Assembly (NCBI RefSeq): GCF_015845845.1
Contig: NZ_LDIG01000080.1
Span: 1-64,000 of the forward strand
Direction: 5' to 3'
Length of the DNA: 64,000 nt
Source of the DNA: Paenibacillus dendritiformis
GTDB lineage: Bacteria; Bacillota; Bacilli; Paenibacillales; Paenibacillaceae
The notes below the pieces were generated by a model. The model did not search any database. It was not told the origin of the DNA and saw only the letters and a program-made list of their open reading frames with translations. Position numbers and translations under genes: made by a program. The first letter of the stretch is position 1; each line of letters starts with the position of its first letter. Below, in pieces: positions 54,596 to 63,943 of the stretch.

Positions 54596-55108
54596 ATGGC
54601 GACTTCGGCTAAATCCGGGTCATCCGGGTCCACAACTTGGACTTCCGGAGGAAAGACGATCTCGGAGCAAGAGTATAAGCAGATCGCCAAGCAGCGTGAA
54701 CCGTCCCGCCCCGTATGGAAAAATTGCGTACGGGCTTTTTTGGCGGGAGGAACGATCTGCCTGATTGGACAAGCCATTGAACAAATATTAGTCACGTTTT
54801 TCGATATGACGAAGAAAGAGGCGGCAGGCCCGACGGTCGTCATTCTGGTGCTGGCTTCCGTCATTCTGACAAGCCTGGGCGTGTATGACAAACTCGCGCA
54901 GTGGGCCGGCGCGGGCACGGCGGTTCCCGTGACCGGGTTCGCCAATTCGATGTGCTCCGCGGCGCTGGAGCACCGCAGCGAAGGCCTCGTGCTGGGGGTC
55001 GGCGGCAATATGTTCAAGCTGGCCGGTTCTGTCATCGTATTTGGAACGGTGGCCGCCTGTATTATTGCGCTTATCTATTACATTTTCGGGATACAGTTCC
55101 AGCATTGA
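54596..55108 (+). CDS. spoVAC: Stage V sporulation protein AC
   Basis: SpoVAC is the membrane channel protein for dipicolinic acid transport in forespores and germinating spores. After a Ser/Gly-rich polar N-terminus come hydrophobic segments (AFLAGGTICLIGQAIEQIL, then VVILVLASVILTSLGVYDKL) and the family motif AGAGTAVPVTGFANSMCSAA. The ATG at 54596 follows AGGAGG at seven bases; an upstream ATG at 54539 adds residues not typical of the family. Length 170. It is first in a spoVAC-AD-AE operon. Confidence 0.95.
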   Translation: MATSAKSGSSGSTTWTSGGKTISEQEYKQIAKQREPSRPVWKNCVRAFLAGGTICLIGQAIEQILVTFFDMTKKEAAGPTVVILVLASVILTSLGVYDKLAQWAGAGTAVPVTGFANSMCSAALEHRSEGLVLGVGGNMFKLAGSVIVFGTVAACIIALIYYIFGIQFQH

Positions 55109-55144
55109 TGCCGGACGTTCCCAGATGGTAAAGGAGGCAATCCG

Positions 55145-56170
55145 ATGCGTATAGGACGCCATACATGGCGGTTTGCCAATCAACCGGTCATCATCGGCAC
55201 CGCGACCGTAGTTGGCCCCGAAGAAGGAAAAGGGCCTCTGGCCGCCGACTTTGACTTTGTTCACGAAGATTTGGATTTGAAGGAGCCAAGCTGGGAAAAG
55301 GCGGAGCGCAAGCTGCTGGAACAGGCCTCCCAGCTCGCCATCGTCAATGCGAACATTACGCAGGATGACCTGGATTACTTCGTCGGCGGCGACCTGATGA
55401 ACCAGATTATTAGCAACTCCTTCGCCGCACGCGGGCTGGGGGTGCCATACATCGGCGTATTCGGCGCCTGCTCCACCTCGATGGAGGCGCTGGCCCTCGG
55501 ATCGCTGCTGGTCGATTCCGGCAACGCGAACATCGTCATGGCCGGCACATGCAGCCATAACTGCTCCGTAGAGAAGCAGTTCCGCTATCCGACGGAATAC
55601 GGTTCCCAGAAGCCGCCCACCGCGCAATATACCGTAACCGGCGCCGGCGTGGCCATCGTCGGCAAAAAAGGAAACGGACCGAAAGTGACGGCCGCGACGA
55701 TCGGCAAAATTGTCGATCTGGGCATCAAAGATCCCTTCAATATGGGGGCGGCTATGGCGCCGGCGGCCGTCGATACGATTCAGACCCATTTGACCGATTT
55801 GAAGCGCAGCCCCGCCTATTATGACATGATTGTGACCGGAGACTTGGCTGCCGTCGGTTACGGGATCGCCAAAGATTTGTTCAAAAAACACGACATCAAC
55901 ATTCAGACGACGAACTACCAGGATTGCGGGCTCATGATGTACGACATGGTCAAGCAGAAGGTGGATGTGCAAGCGGGAGGAAGCGGGGCGGCTTGCTCGG
56001 CTGTCGTCACGTACGGACATATTCTGAAGCGGATCAGGGAGGGCGAATTGAAGAAGGTCATGATCGTGGCGACCGGAGCCCTCATGTCCCCGCTGTCCTA
56101 CCAACAAGGAGAGAGCATTCCTTGCATCGCTCATGCGGTAACGATCGAGATGGGAGGAGACGAATCATGA
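55145..56170 (+). CDS. spoVAD: Stage V sporulation protein AD
   Basis: SpoVAD is a thiolase-fold protein that binds dipicolinic acid on the spore inner membrane. Recognisable blocks are VFGACSTSMEALALG, GTCSHNCSVEKQFRYPTEYG, VTGDLAAVGYG and GGSGAACSAVVTYG. Length is 341 residues, as usual. The ATG at 55145 follows AAGGAGG. Its stop overlaps the start of spoVAE as ATGA. Confidence 0.96.
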   Translation: MRIGRHTWRFANQPVIIGTATVVGPEEGKGPLAADFDFVHEDLDLKEPSWEKAERKLLEQASQLAIVNANITQDDLDYFVGGDLMNQIISNSFAARGLGVPYIGVFGACSTSMEALALGSLLVDSGNANIVMAGTCSHNCSVEKQFRYPTEYGSQKPPTAQYTVTGAGVAIVGKKGNGPKVTAATIGKIVDLGIKDPFNMGAAMAPAAVDTIQTHLTDLKRSPAYYDMIVTGDLAAVGYGIAKDLFKKHDINIQTTNYQDCGLMMYDMVKQKVDVQAGGSGAACSAVVTYGHILKRIREGELKKVMIVATGALMSPLSYQQGESIPCIAHAVTIEMGGDES

Positions 56171-56517
56171 TCTTTGTATGGGCATTTATCGTCGGAGGGT
56201 TGATCTGCGTCATCGGGCAGCTGCTGTTCGATGTCGCGAAGCTGACGCCGGCGCACACGATGGCGCTGCTGGTCGTTACCGGCGCGGTCGTGGACGGCTT
56301 GGGATGGTACGAGCCGTTGATCGAATTCGCCGGCGCGGGCGTCACCGTTCCGATTACGAGCTTCGGCAACTCCCTTGTGCACGGGGCGATTACCGATTTG
56401 AAGTCGGATGGTTGGATCGGCGCCGTCAGCGGCATTTTCAAGACGACAAGCGCGGGCATATCGGCGGCGATCGTCTTCTCCTTCCTGGCATCGCTCTTCG
56501 TACGGCCCAAAGGCTAA
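56167..56517 (+). CDS. spoVAE: Stage V sporulation protein AE (SpoVAEb type)
   Basis: This small membrane protein of 116 residues is related to SpoVAC, sharing FAGAGVTVPITSFGNSLVHG with it. It has three or four hydrophobic segments and is the 'b' form of SpoVAE. It starts at 56167 across the spoVAD stop with GGGAGGAG upstream. The operon lacks spoVAA, spoVAB, spoVAEa and spoVAF, a reduced arrangement known in several Bacillota. Confidence 0.93.
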   Translation: MIFVWAFIVGGLICVIGQLLFDVAKLTPAHTMALLVVTGAVVDGLGWYEPLIEFAGAGVTVPITSFGNSLVHGAITDLKSDGWIGAVSGIFKTTSAGISAAIVFSFLASLFVRPKG

Positions 56518-56531
56518 GCGCGGTCCAGCAG

Positions 56532-56569
56532 ACAAGCTCCGCAACCCGAACAGGTGCGGAGCTTGTTTT
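56532..56569 (+). terminator. Terminator of the spoVA operon
   Basis: ACAAGCTCCGC at 56532-56542 pairs with GCGGAGCTTGT at 56556-56566 and ends in TTTT. Bases 56570-56736 hold only the A/T-rich upstream region of the next operon. Confidence 0.88.
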
Positions 56570-56736
56570 ATGCCATTAATTAGTTCAAAGACGAAATGAG
56601 TTGTTGATGTACCTTCACCATAGAATGGTGTAAAATGAGGAAATGTAAGGCAACTTCGCTTAGGATCCCCATGCCAGAGATATTATAAATTTATGGATAT
56701 ATTTCCTTATATTACCATATTGGAGGAGGTTTTTCC

Positions 56737-57693
56737 TTGCATTCGCAATCATCGCTCCATTCGATTATGGAACAGATCCAAGCTGCCTTGGATCAATGCA
56801 TATTAGGGAAGTCATTCGAGATTGAATTAATGCTGACCGCCATGGTGGCCGGGGGCCACGTCCTTATCGAGGATGTGCCGGGAACGGGCAAGACGCAGCT
56901 GGTCAAATCGCTCGCGCGCACGATGGACGGGGCGTTCCGCCGTGTCCAATGCAACCCCGATCTGCTGCCGACCGACATTACCGGCGTTTTTATTTTCCAC
57001 CCCAAAGACCAGCAATTCGTCTTCCGTCCCGGACCGGTCATGTGCAACGTGCTGCTCGTGGACGAGATTAACCGGGCGACGACGAAGACCCAATCGGCTC
57101 TGCTGGAGGCGATGGAGGAGCACCATATTACGGTGGACGGGGAGACCTTCGATCTGCCCGTTCCATTCATGCTCTTCGCCACGCAGAACCCCATCGAGTT
57201 CGAAGGAACGTTCCAATTGCCGGAAGCCCAGTTGGATCGCTTTATGTTCAAGATTAACCTGGGGTACCCGGATGAAGCGATGGAGCGGGCCATGCTGGCC
57301 CGCCATGTGCTTGGACAGCCGTCCGAGCGGGTTCAGCCGATTACGGATATTACCGTGATTGAAAAGATGCGGGACGCCGCTCGCGGCATTCATATCGACG
57401 ATGCCGTCGCTTCCTATATTATTGATGTGGTCCGCGCGACGAGGAACCATTCGAAAATCGTGCTGGGCGCAAGCCCGCGCGCTTCCGTGGCGCTCATGCA
57501 GGCCGTGAAGGCCCGCGCCTGGATTCAAGGACGGCGCTATGTTACGCCGGATGATGTCAAGACGCTGCTTCCATTCGTCCTGGCTCATCGTCTCGTCCTT
57601 GATATGGAAGCGAAAATGGAGGGGCTGACCGCGGAGCAAGTGCTGATCGATGCGGTTCGAGGCGTGCCGGTACCGGTCCGGATGGAGCTGTAG
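56737..57693 (+). CDS. MoxR-family AAA+ ATPase
   Basis: MoxR ATPases act as chaperones with a DUF58 (von Willebrand-like) protein and a transglutaminase-like membrane protein, exactly the genes that follow. Walker A is VPGTGKT near residues 46-52, Walker B LLVDEINRA near 105-113 and sensor 1 FATQNPIEFEGTFQLPEAQ near 147-165. The start is TTG at 56737 behind GGAGGAGG. Length 318. The co-operating operon is conserved in Bacillus (yeaC-yeaD-yebA). Confidence 0.93.
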   Translation: MHSQSSLHSIMEQIQAALDQCILGKSFEIELMLTAMVAGGHVLIEDVPGTGKTQLVKSLARTMDGAFRRVQCNPDLLPTDITGVFIFHPKDQQFVFRPGPVMCNVLLVDEINRATTKTQSALLEAMEEHHITVDGETFDLPVPFMLFATQNPIEFEGTFQLPEAQLDRFMFKINLGYPDEAMERAMLARHVLGQPSERVQPITDITVIEKMRDAARGIHIDDAVASYIIDVVRATRNHSKIVLGASPRASVALMQAVKARAWIQGRRYVTPDDVKTLLPFVLAHRLVLDMEAKMEGLTAEQVLIDAVRGVPVPVRMEL

Positions 57694-57694
57694 C

Positions 57695-58954
57695 ATGAAT
57701 TCGCCGCAGCTGGTGCCCCGCCGTCCGCGTTCGCGGAGACGGACATTTCTGATTGCTTTCGTCATTTATGTCAGTTGTGTTTTCTATTTTTTATTCCAGG
57801 GCGGCAAGACGTCCTTCATGCTGCTCTCGATGGCGACCGTGCTTGCCGTCTATTGGGGCTGCGGGTGGTTCGGGGGCGTGTCCAAGGTTCGGGGCCAGCG
57901 CATGGTCCGGACCGGGACAAGCCGGTTTCTCCCCGCCCAATCCCGTATCGCGGTATCCGTGGAGCTGCGCGTTCCGGGATGGATTCCGCTGCCCTATATC
58001 ATCGTGCAGGACGGTCTGTACCGCTTCAATGAACTGTACAGCCAGGCGGAGGCGGCCGTTACCCTGAACGCGGGACGGAAGGCCGTATGGACGTACCGGA
58101 CGCCGCCGCTTCCTCGCGGGGCATACCGCTTGGATGCGACAACATGTTTGTCGAAAGATTTATTCGGCATTTTCGAGCAGCGCGGACAGTTCCATACGCC
58201 GTCCTCCTTTTTCATCTTGCCGGCCACGGTTCCCATCCCTTCATGGGCGCAAGCCGGGCATCAAGCGGTCCAGCCCGGACAGACGCTGGCGATGGATAAG
58301 AGGAAGCGGGAGTCGACGCAATTGAGCGGCGTGCGGGAATATGTCCATGGCGATCGTCTCTCGCGCATTCATTGGAACGCCACCGCCAAGAGCGGAAGCT
58401 TGAAATCGAAGCAGTTCGATCAGGAAGTGCAGGCCCCGATCCTGATCGTGATTGATATTAGAAGAACCTCTTATGAGAATCCGGCCGGCTTCGAATTGGC
58501 GCTGTCCGCCGCGGCGTCGGTTGCGCAATATGCGAAGGCGAACCGGCATCCCGCCTATTTGGCCGCGATTGGCGGCTCTCTGCATTGGTGGGACGCCGCG
58601 GCCCTCTTGCGCGAACCGGCCGCATACAAGCAATGGTTGGCTACCATTGAGCCGGAGGCGCCGAATCCGCAAGTCAATGATCGGATTGGCCCGATGCTGG
58701 CGCAACGCGCCTCCCTGCTGTGCGGGGCGGCCGTTGCCTGGATCGGCGGGGCGGTCTCATCAGGAGATTTGGCGGCGATCGGAGGCCTCCGATCCATCGG
58801 CGGAAGCGGCACGTTCATTCACGCCGCCGCCGGCCCCGGCCCCGATGAAGCCGATTTGCTGCGCGTATTGGCGAAGCAGGGCTTTGAATACAAATGGCTG
58901 GACGAATTGAACCATCTTCCTAAGCTGCTTGGAGGTGGGATGACATGGAAGTGA
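57695..58954 (+). CDS. DUF58-domain membrane protein (YeaD-like)
   Basis: Two hydrophobic segments (about residues 16-55) precede a DUF58 domain, identified by REYVHGDRLSRIHWNATAKS near residues 209-228 and ILIVIDIRR in the vWA-like part. It is the usual partner of the upstream MoxR ATPase. The ATG at 57695 lies one base past the MoxR stop. The 3' end overlaps the next gene by 10 bases. Confidence 0.9.
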   Translation: MNSPQLVPRRPRSRRRTFLIAFVIYVSCVFYFLFQGGKTSFMLLSMATVLAVYWGCGWFGGVSKVRGQRMVRTGTSRFLPAQSRIAVSVELRVPGWIPLPYIIVQDGLYRFNELYSQAEAAVTLNAGRKAVWTYRTPPLPRGAYRLDATTCLSKDLFGIFEQRGQFHTPSSFFILPATVPIPSWAQAGHQAVQPGQTLAMDKRKRESTQLSGVREYVHGDRLSRIHWNATAKSGSLKSKQFDQEVQAPILIVIDIRRTSYENPAGFELALSAAASVAQYAKANRHPAYLAAIGGSLHWWDAAALLREPAAYKQWLATIEPEAPNPQVNDRIGPMLAQRASLLCGAAVAWIGGAVSSGDLAAIGGLRSIGGSGTFIHAAAGPGPDEADLLRVLAKQGFEYKWLDELNHLPKLLGGGMTWK

Positions 58955-61200
58955 ATCGGCAGGCGGCACCCGCTTACCCGGGAAGCCCCGTTCCGCCGGA
59001 ACCGCCCGGAATGGTGAAGCGCTGGCTGCTGGGCGGTTGGAGCGAGCGCCTGTTCTGGACTTGCCTCGCCGTGATGGTATGGCAGTGGATCGTGATGCTG
59101 GAGCCGTATTGGTATGACGAGACGATTGCGATGTCCAAGGACGCGCTGCTCATGATATGGGGCGTGTGCGTATTATTTCCCCGGCAATTTTTGGGCCGGC
59201 TGCTTCTCGGGCTGCCGCTCGTATTGCGCGTCATCTATATGGAGCTGGTGCGCAATCATTTATGGATCGAGGACGGAGCGGGATGGGAGAGGCTGCAAGC
59301 CTTTCATCCTTATATTTGGTTCGTTGCCGGCATTTGGCTCTGCTATGAGGCGCTTAACCAGCTTGTGCGCGGGACCGGCCGCATCATTATATGGCTGCTC
59401 ATTCAAGTTATCGTCTTCGGCATCCTGGATTCTTTCACCGAGGATATCTTATGGGATCAGGTTGCCTGGATCGTCGGCGCGGCCCTCGTGTGGCTAATCG
59501 GGCTCCATTTCTCACAGATGAAGCACAGCTATCCCGAGATGAAGCGAACCTCGCTGCGGTATCTTCTGCAGATGGCGGTCAGCGCCATCGTGGTCATTGC
59601 GATGATCATCACGGTCGGGGTGAACATGCCGGGACTGGAGCCGATCCTGACCGATCCGTATACGGCCTGGACGAACCGGAACGGCACTGGCGGCAACATC
59701 GTCGAGCGCATCGTCTCGAACGTAACCGGAAACGGAACGCCAACCCCGACGACTTCCGGCTACAGCAACCATGACAGCCAGCTTGGGGACGGCTTTCAGA
59801 TGGATTATGAGCCGGTGATGACGGTAACCTCCGAAGCCCGCGGCTATTGGCGGGGGGAGGCCAAGGATATATACACCGGTCAGGGCTGGGTCGATGCGAA
59901 GCGGGAAGAGAGCCTGGAACCGATGAGTATCGGCGAGCGGTTCGAAGCCAACGACGCTCCTGCGAAGCGGGTTCAGACGAAAGAGATTATCCAGAAGGTG
60001 CAGATTCAGAGCGATCAGATATACCCGGTCCTGTTCGGCATGTATTCCGCATCCGCCGTGGAGGAGCTGGAAGGCGGCGATCCGGAGAGACTCGTCTGGA
60101 ACGGGAGAGAGAGCGAGGTCCGGTACGAGGGGAGAGGCGCAGCCCGCTATCCGTCAAGCTATACGATCGTATCCCATGTCCCGATCATATCGGAACAGGA
60201 GCTGCGGGCCGCGCCCCCGGCCGAAGCGCCGGACAGTGTATACCTGCAGCTGCCGGACCGTTTTCCGGAACGAGTCGCCGACCTGGCCCGGAGCCTGACC
60301 GAAGGAGAGACGAACAACTACGACAAGGCCAAAAAAATCGAACAGTATTTACGGACCCAGTTCACTTATACGAATGTCCCGGATCTTTCGAAGCGGACCA
60401 GCGGCGATTTCGTCGACGGGTTTCTGTTCGAGATCAAGGAAGGGTACTGCGACTACTTCTCCACCTCGATGGCGGTCATGCTCCGCAGCGTGGGCGTGCC
60501 GACGCGCTGGGTGAAGGGCTATGCCCCCGGAGCCCGCGAAGGAGCGGAGCGTGAAATGATGACGGGCTCCTTCGATCCCGATGAAGGCGGCCGCTTCCGG
60601 GTCACGAATGCGGACGCGCATTCGTGGGTAGAGGTATATATGGGGGAATACGGCTGGGTATCCTTCGAGCCGACTCCGGGATTCAGCATGCCAAGCCCGG
60701 AGCAGGAGGAGCAAGAGCCCGGCACGCCGCCCGAGCAGGAGGAAGACAAGCAGCCCGAAATGAAGGAAGAGAAGAAGGCCGGCAAACCGGAAGAAGAGAC
60801 CTCGCTTCCCGCTTGGGTCGTTACGGCAGCCCGCTCGATCGCGGGCGCTGCGCTGCTCGGACTCCTTGCATGGCTTGTCCGCCAATGGGGGCAGGCCGGA
60901 TTCTCGCCGCGCTGGCTGCGGACCTTCCGCCGGCAGATATCGCCGAGCGATCGGGTCGTGCTCGAGACGGAGCTGTGGTTGAGCTACTGCCGGCTTCGCG
61001 GGCTGCGCAAGGAACCGCATGAGACGGTGCGCGAAGCCGCTTTGCGCTGGAGCGAGGGCCTGCCGCAGTTGGAAGCTTCCCTGCAGATTATCGTCCCGGT
61101 GTTCGAGCAGGCGAAATACAGCGGCGAGCCGCTGGAACAAGCCGATGTTGCCCGATTCCGGGAAGCGGTAAGACAGTTCCGCCGCGTCCGCAAGCGTTAA
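58945..61200 (+). CDS. Transglutaminase-like membrane protein (TgpA/YebA-like, DUF4129 C-terminus)
   Basis: An N-terminal membrane domain with several helices (about residues 25-240) is followed by an extracellular part. The transglutaminase core carries the catalytic triad. The cysteine is in EGYCDYFSTSMAVMLRS near residue 502, the histidine in NADAHSWVEVYMGEYGW near 560, and the aspartate or equivalent in the following strand region. A Pro/Glu/Lys-rich linker, one more membrane helix and a DUF4129-like tail end the protein. The ATG at 58945 follows GGAGG. It is the last gene of the MoxR operon, which is thought to act at the cell envelope. Confidence 0.9.
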   Translation: MEVNRQAAPAYPGSPVPPEPPGMVKRWLLGGWSERLFWTCLAVMVWQWIVMLEPYWYDETIAMSKDALLMIWGVCVLFPRQFLGRLLLGLPLVLRVIYMELVRNHLWIEDGAGWERLQAFHPYIWFVAGIWLCYEALNQLVRGTGRIIIWLLIQVIVFGILDSFTEDILWDQVAWIVGAALVWLIGLHFSQMKHSYPEMKRTSLRYLLQMAVSAIVVIAMIITVGVNMPGLEPILTDPYTAWTNRNGTGGNIVERIVSNVTGNGTPTPTTSGYSNHDSQLGDGFQMDYEPVMTVTSEARGYWRGEAKDIYTGQGWVDAKREESLEPMSIGERFEANDAPAKRVQTKEIIQKVQIQSDQIYPVLFGMYSASAVEELEGGDPERLVWNGRESEVRYEGRGAARYPSSYTIVSHVPIISEQELRAAPPAEAPDSVYLQLPDRFPERVADLARSLTEGETNNYDKAKKIEQYLRTQFTYTNVPDLSKRTSGDFVDGFLFEIKEGYCDYFSTSMAVMLRSVGVPTRWVKGYAPGAREGAEREMMTGSFDPDEGGRFRVTNADAHSWVEVYMGEYGWVSFEPTPGFSMPSPEQEEQEPGTPPEQEEDKQPEMKEEKKAGKPEEETSLPAWVVTAARSIAGAALLGLLAWLVRQWGQAGFSPRWLRTFRRQISPSDRVVLETELWLSYCRLRGLRKEPHETVREAALRWSEGLPQLEASLQIIVPVFEQAKYSGEPLEQADVARFREAVRQFRRVRKR

Positions 61201-61260
61201 TCTCCGCTTGCGTAGCACGCGGGAAGCGGGAGACAGGGAGCCGGAATGTGACGAAATGAA

Positions 61261-61289
61261 GCCGTTCCGCACGGGAACGGCTTTTTTTT
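61261..61289 (+). terminator. Terminator of the MoxR operon
   Basis: GCCGTTCC at 61261-61268 pairs with GGAACGGC at 61274-61281 and is followed by eight T residues. The T run overlaps the next promoter. Confidence 0.95.
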
Positions 61290-61317
61290 GCACGAAAATC
61301 AAAGAATATGGTATAGT
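61288..61317 (+). promoter_or_regulatory. Promoter of the yqeG-yqeH-aroE operon
   Basis: TTGCAC at 61288-61293 and TATAGT at 61312-61317, with 18-base spacing, form a good housekeeping promoter. The -35 begins in the last bases of the preceding terminator. Confidence 0.65.
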
Positions 61318-61344
61318 TTTTCGTATGAAAACGAGGTGACTGTT

Positions 61345-61869
61345 TTGTTGGAAAGGCTTATTCCCCGTCTTCGGGTAAGCTCCGTATACGATATTGACTT
61401 GGACAAGCTGGCGGAACAAGGCATTCTTGGAATCATTACCGATCTGGACAACACGCTCGTCGGCGCCAAGGTGCCGGAAGCGACCCCGGAACTGGCGGCC
61501 TGGCTGGAGGAAGTCAAGCGCCGCGGCTTCAAGGTCGTCATCGTATCGAATAATGATCATACGCGCGTATCCCGGTTCGCCGTCCCGCTCGATCTTCCGT
61601 TTATACACGCGGCCCGGAAGCCGGCCCAGCGGGCTTTTCGTCAAGCGCTGGCGCTGATGGGGCTGAAGCCGGAACATACGGCTGTCATCGGCGATCAGAT
61701 GCTGACGGATGTCTTGGGAGGCAACCGGCTCGGCATATTTACGATATTGGTGCAGCCTATCGCCATTCAGGACGAAGGCTGGGGAACCCGCATCAATCGG
61801 CGCATAGAGCGTTATGCCACGTCCCGGTTGAAGCGGAGAGGATTGTGGCAAGAGGAGGAAAAAAGGTGA
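61345..61869 (+). CDS. yqeG: YqeG-family HAD phosphatase
   Basis: This is a HAD IIIA-type phosphatase with the catalytic DLDNTL motif near residues 34-39, motif II VSNN near 70 and motif III/IV around HTAVIGDQMLTDVLGGN near 108-124. The substrate is not firmly known; homologues act on phosphatidylglycerol phosphate or similar. The start is taken at TTG 61345 (GAGGTGA five bases upstream); TTG 61348 and GTG 61336 are close alternatives. It overlaps yqeH by four bases. Confidence 0.9.
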   Translation: MLERLIPRLRVSSVYDIDLDKLAEQGILGIITDLDNTLVGAKVPEATPELAAWLEEVKRRGFKVVIVSNNDHTRVSRFAVPLDLPFIHAARKPAQRAFRQALALMGLKPEHTAVIGDQMLTDVLGGNRLGIFTILVQPIAIQDEGWGTRINRRIERYATSRLKRRGLWQEEEKR

Positions 61870-62984
61870 AGGACAATCAAGAGAAGCAAATATGCAGCGG
61901 CTGCGGCGTTACGGTGCAGACCGGGCATCCCGAGCAGATCGGCTATGTACCGGCGTCTGCGCTGAATCGTTCGCCGCTGATTTGCCAGCGCTGCTTCCGG
62001 ATTAAGCATTATAACGAAGCAGCATCGGTAGCGCTGGATCAGGATGATTTTTTGCGTTTGTTGGGGCGAATCGGCCAGGAAGACGCGCTGGTCATCCATA
62101 TCGTCGATCTGTTCGATTTTGACGGCAGCGTCATTTCCGGTCTCCAGCGGTTCGTCGGGAACAATCCGGTGCTGCTCGTCGTGAACAAGATCGATTTGCT
62201 GCCCCGTTCGACGAACTGGAACCGCTTGACGAACTGGGTGCAGCGGCAGGCGAAGGAGCATGGTCTCCGCATATTGGACGTCATTCTCGTCAGCGCCAAG
62301 CGCAATGCCGGCTTCGAGCGGCTGGTGGAACAGATGAGCCATTGGCGGCGCGGCCGCGACGTCTATGTCGTCGGGGCGACGAATGTCGGCAAATCCACGC
62401 TGATTAACCGTCTTATTCACGATTACAGCGATATGGATCGCGAACTGACGACATCCCGTTATCCGGGAACGACCCTGGATGTCGTACATATTCCGCTGGA
62501 TGACGGCAAGCATATCATTGATACGCCGGGCATCGTCTATACGAGCCGCTTGACGGAATTGGCAAGCCGGCAAGATCTGGGGGCCCTGCTGCCGGATAAG
62601 CCGCTCAAGCCGGCCGTCTACCAGTTGAACGAAGGACAGACGCTATTTTTCGGGGCGTTTGCGCGCTTTGATTTTGTGGAAGGGGAACGGCAATCCTTTA
62701 CGTGCTATATATCGAATGGACTTCCGATCCACCGGACGAAGCTGGAGCGGGCAGACGCTTTGTACGAGGAGCACCGCGGCGAGCTGCTGGCGCCGCCGGC
62801 GCGGGAACGCCTGGATGAACTTCCGGCCTGGACGAAGCATCAGTACCGGATCGCCAAAGGGTCCGAGACCGATATCTTCATCTCGGGGCTCGGATGGATC
62901 AAATGCAACGGCAAGGAAGGCGCGCTTGTGGAGATCTTCGCGCCGAAAGGGGTCAAGGTGCTGACCCGCCGCGCGATGATCTAG
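61866..62984 (+). CDS. yqeH: Ribosome-biogenesis GTPase YqeH
   Basis: YqeH is a circularly permuted GTPase needed for 30S subunit assembly. An N-terminal zinc finger (CSGCGVTVQ and CQRCFRIKHYN) precedes the permuted G motifs. G4 NKID is near residue 112, G1 VGATNVGKSTLINR near 170 and G3 DTPG near 219. The GTG start at 61866 follows GAGGAGG. Length 372 is typical. Confidence 0.95.
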   Translation: MKDNQEKQICSGCGVTVQTGHPEQIGYVPASALNRSPLICQRCFRIKHYNEAASVALDQDDFLRLLGRIGQEDALVIHIVDLFDFDGSVISGLQRFVGNNPVLLVVNKIDLLPRSTNWNRLTNWVQRQAKEHGLRILDVILVSAKRNAGFERLVEQMSHWRRGRDVYVVGATNVGKSTLINRLIHDYSDMDRELTTSRYPGTTLDVVHIPLDDGKHIIDTPGIVYTSRLTELASRQDLGALLPDKPLKPAVYQLNEGQTLFFGAFARFDFVEGERQSFTCYISNGLPIHRTKLERADALYEEHRGELLAPPARERLDELPAWTKHQYRIAKGSETDIFISGLGWIKCNGKEGALVEIFAPKGVKVLTRRAMI

Positions 62985-63011
62985 CACACTATACCGGGGG
63001 GAGCGGATACT

Positions 63012-63905
63012 ATGGTACGGAACGATCTGGCCGGGGCGATGCGGCCTCCGGCGGTCATCGACAGCTCGACCGCCGTGTTCGCGGTCATCGGAGATCCGAT
63101 CAAGCATTCCAAATCGCCGTTGATGCACAATGCCGCCTTGCGGGAGTTAGGACTGAACGCCGTATATACGGCGTTTCATGTCGCGCCCGAGCAGCTGGGG
63201 GAGGCCGTGCAGGGCATGCGCGCCCTTGGCATCGGCGGAATGAACGTAACCATTCCGCATAAGGAAGCCGTCATGGCGCATCTGGATGAAGTGGATGAGA
63301 GCGCCAGCGTCATCGGCGCCGTCAACACGATCGTCAACCGGAACGGCCGGCTTATCGGCTACAATACGGACGGGCTCGGCTTCGTCCGTTCGCTGCAGGA
63401 AGAGATGATTTCCGATCTCCGTCCATCCCGAATCTTGTTGATCGGGGCCGGCGGGGCGTCGCGCGGCATCGCTTATGCGCTGCTGAAGGCGGGATGCCGG
63501 CGCTTGCATATCGCCAACCGCACGCTGGCGCGGGCCGAGGCGCTGGCACGCGATCTGGCCGCCTTCGGGACGGTAGAAGCCGTCCAGCTTGGGGAACGTC
63601 CGGCTGTCGGCGCGGACGAGGTGGATATCGTCATTCATACGACCTCGGTCGGCATGCATCCGGACGTGGATGCGGTGCCGTTCGATCCGGACTGGCTGCG
63701 CCCGGATATGATCGTGAGCGACATCGTGTACAATCCGCTGGAGACGGCCTTGCTGCGGGAAGCGGGGAAGCGCGGCTGCCGCACCCACAGCGGGCTCGGC
63801 ATGTTCGTCTATCAGGGCGCGATCGCGCTGGAACTGTGGACGGGCGCCGCAGCGCCTGCGGCGCTGATGCGGGAGCAGGTATGGAATACATTAAGTCACG
63901 AATAA
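63012..63905 (+). CDS. aroE: Shikimate dehydrogenase
   Basis: AroE reduces 3-dehydroshikimate to shikimate with NADPH in aromatic amino acid synthesis. The substrate site is visible as GDPIKHSKSPLMHN near residues 26-39 and GGMNVTIPHKEAV near 76-88. The catalytic lysine is in NVTIPHK, GAVNTIV and GYNTDGLGF follow, and the dinucleotide motif is GAGGASRGIAYAL near 145. The ATG start at 63012 follows a GGGGGGAG site. Length 297. Confidence 0.95.
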   Translation: MVRNDLAGAMRPPAVIDSSTAVFAVIGDPIKHSKSPLMHNAALRELGLNAVYTAFHVAPEQLGEAVQGMRALGIGGMNVTIPHKEAVMAHLDEVDESASVIGAVNTIVNRNGRLIGYNTDGLGFVRSLQEEMISDLRPSRILLIGAGGASRGIAYALLKAGCRRLHIANRTLARAEALARDLAAFGTVEAVQLGERPAVGADEVDIVIHTTSVGMHPDVDAVPFDPDWLRPDMIVSDIVYNPLETALLREAGKRGCRTHSGLGMFVYQGAIALELWTGAAAPAALMREQVWNTLSHE

Positions 63906-63943
63906 ACCATTGTTGTTATTAGACATATAAGGCAGGGACAAAC

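Noticed and set aside
54788-56134. Minus-strand frame of 448 codons opposite spoVAC-spoVAD
   Set aside because: The plus strand encodes two well-known sporulation proteins; the antisense frame is a shadow.
60349-61851. Minus-strand frame of 500 codons opposite the transglutaminase gene and yqeG
   Set aside because: It spans two plus-strand genes and a terminator, which no real gene would do here.
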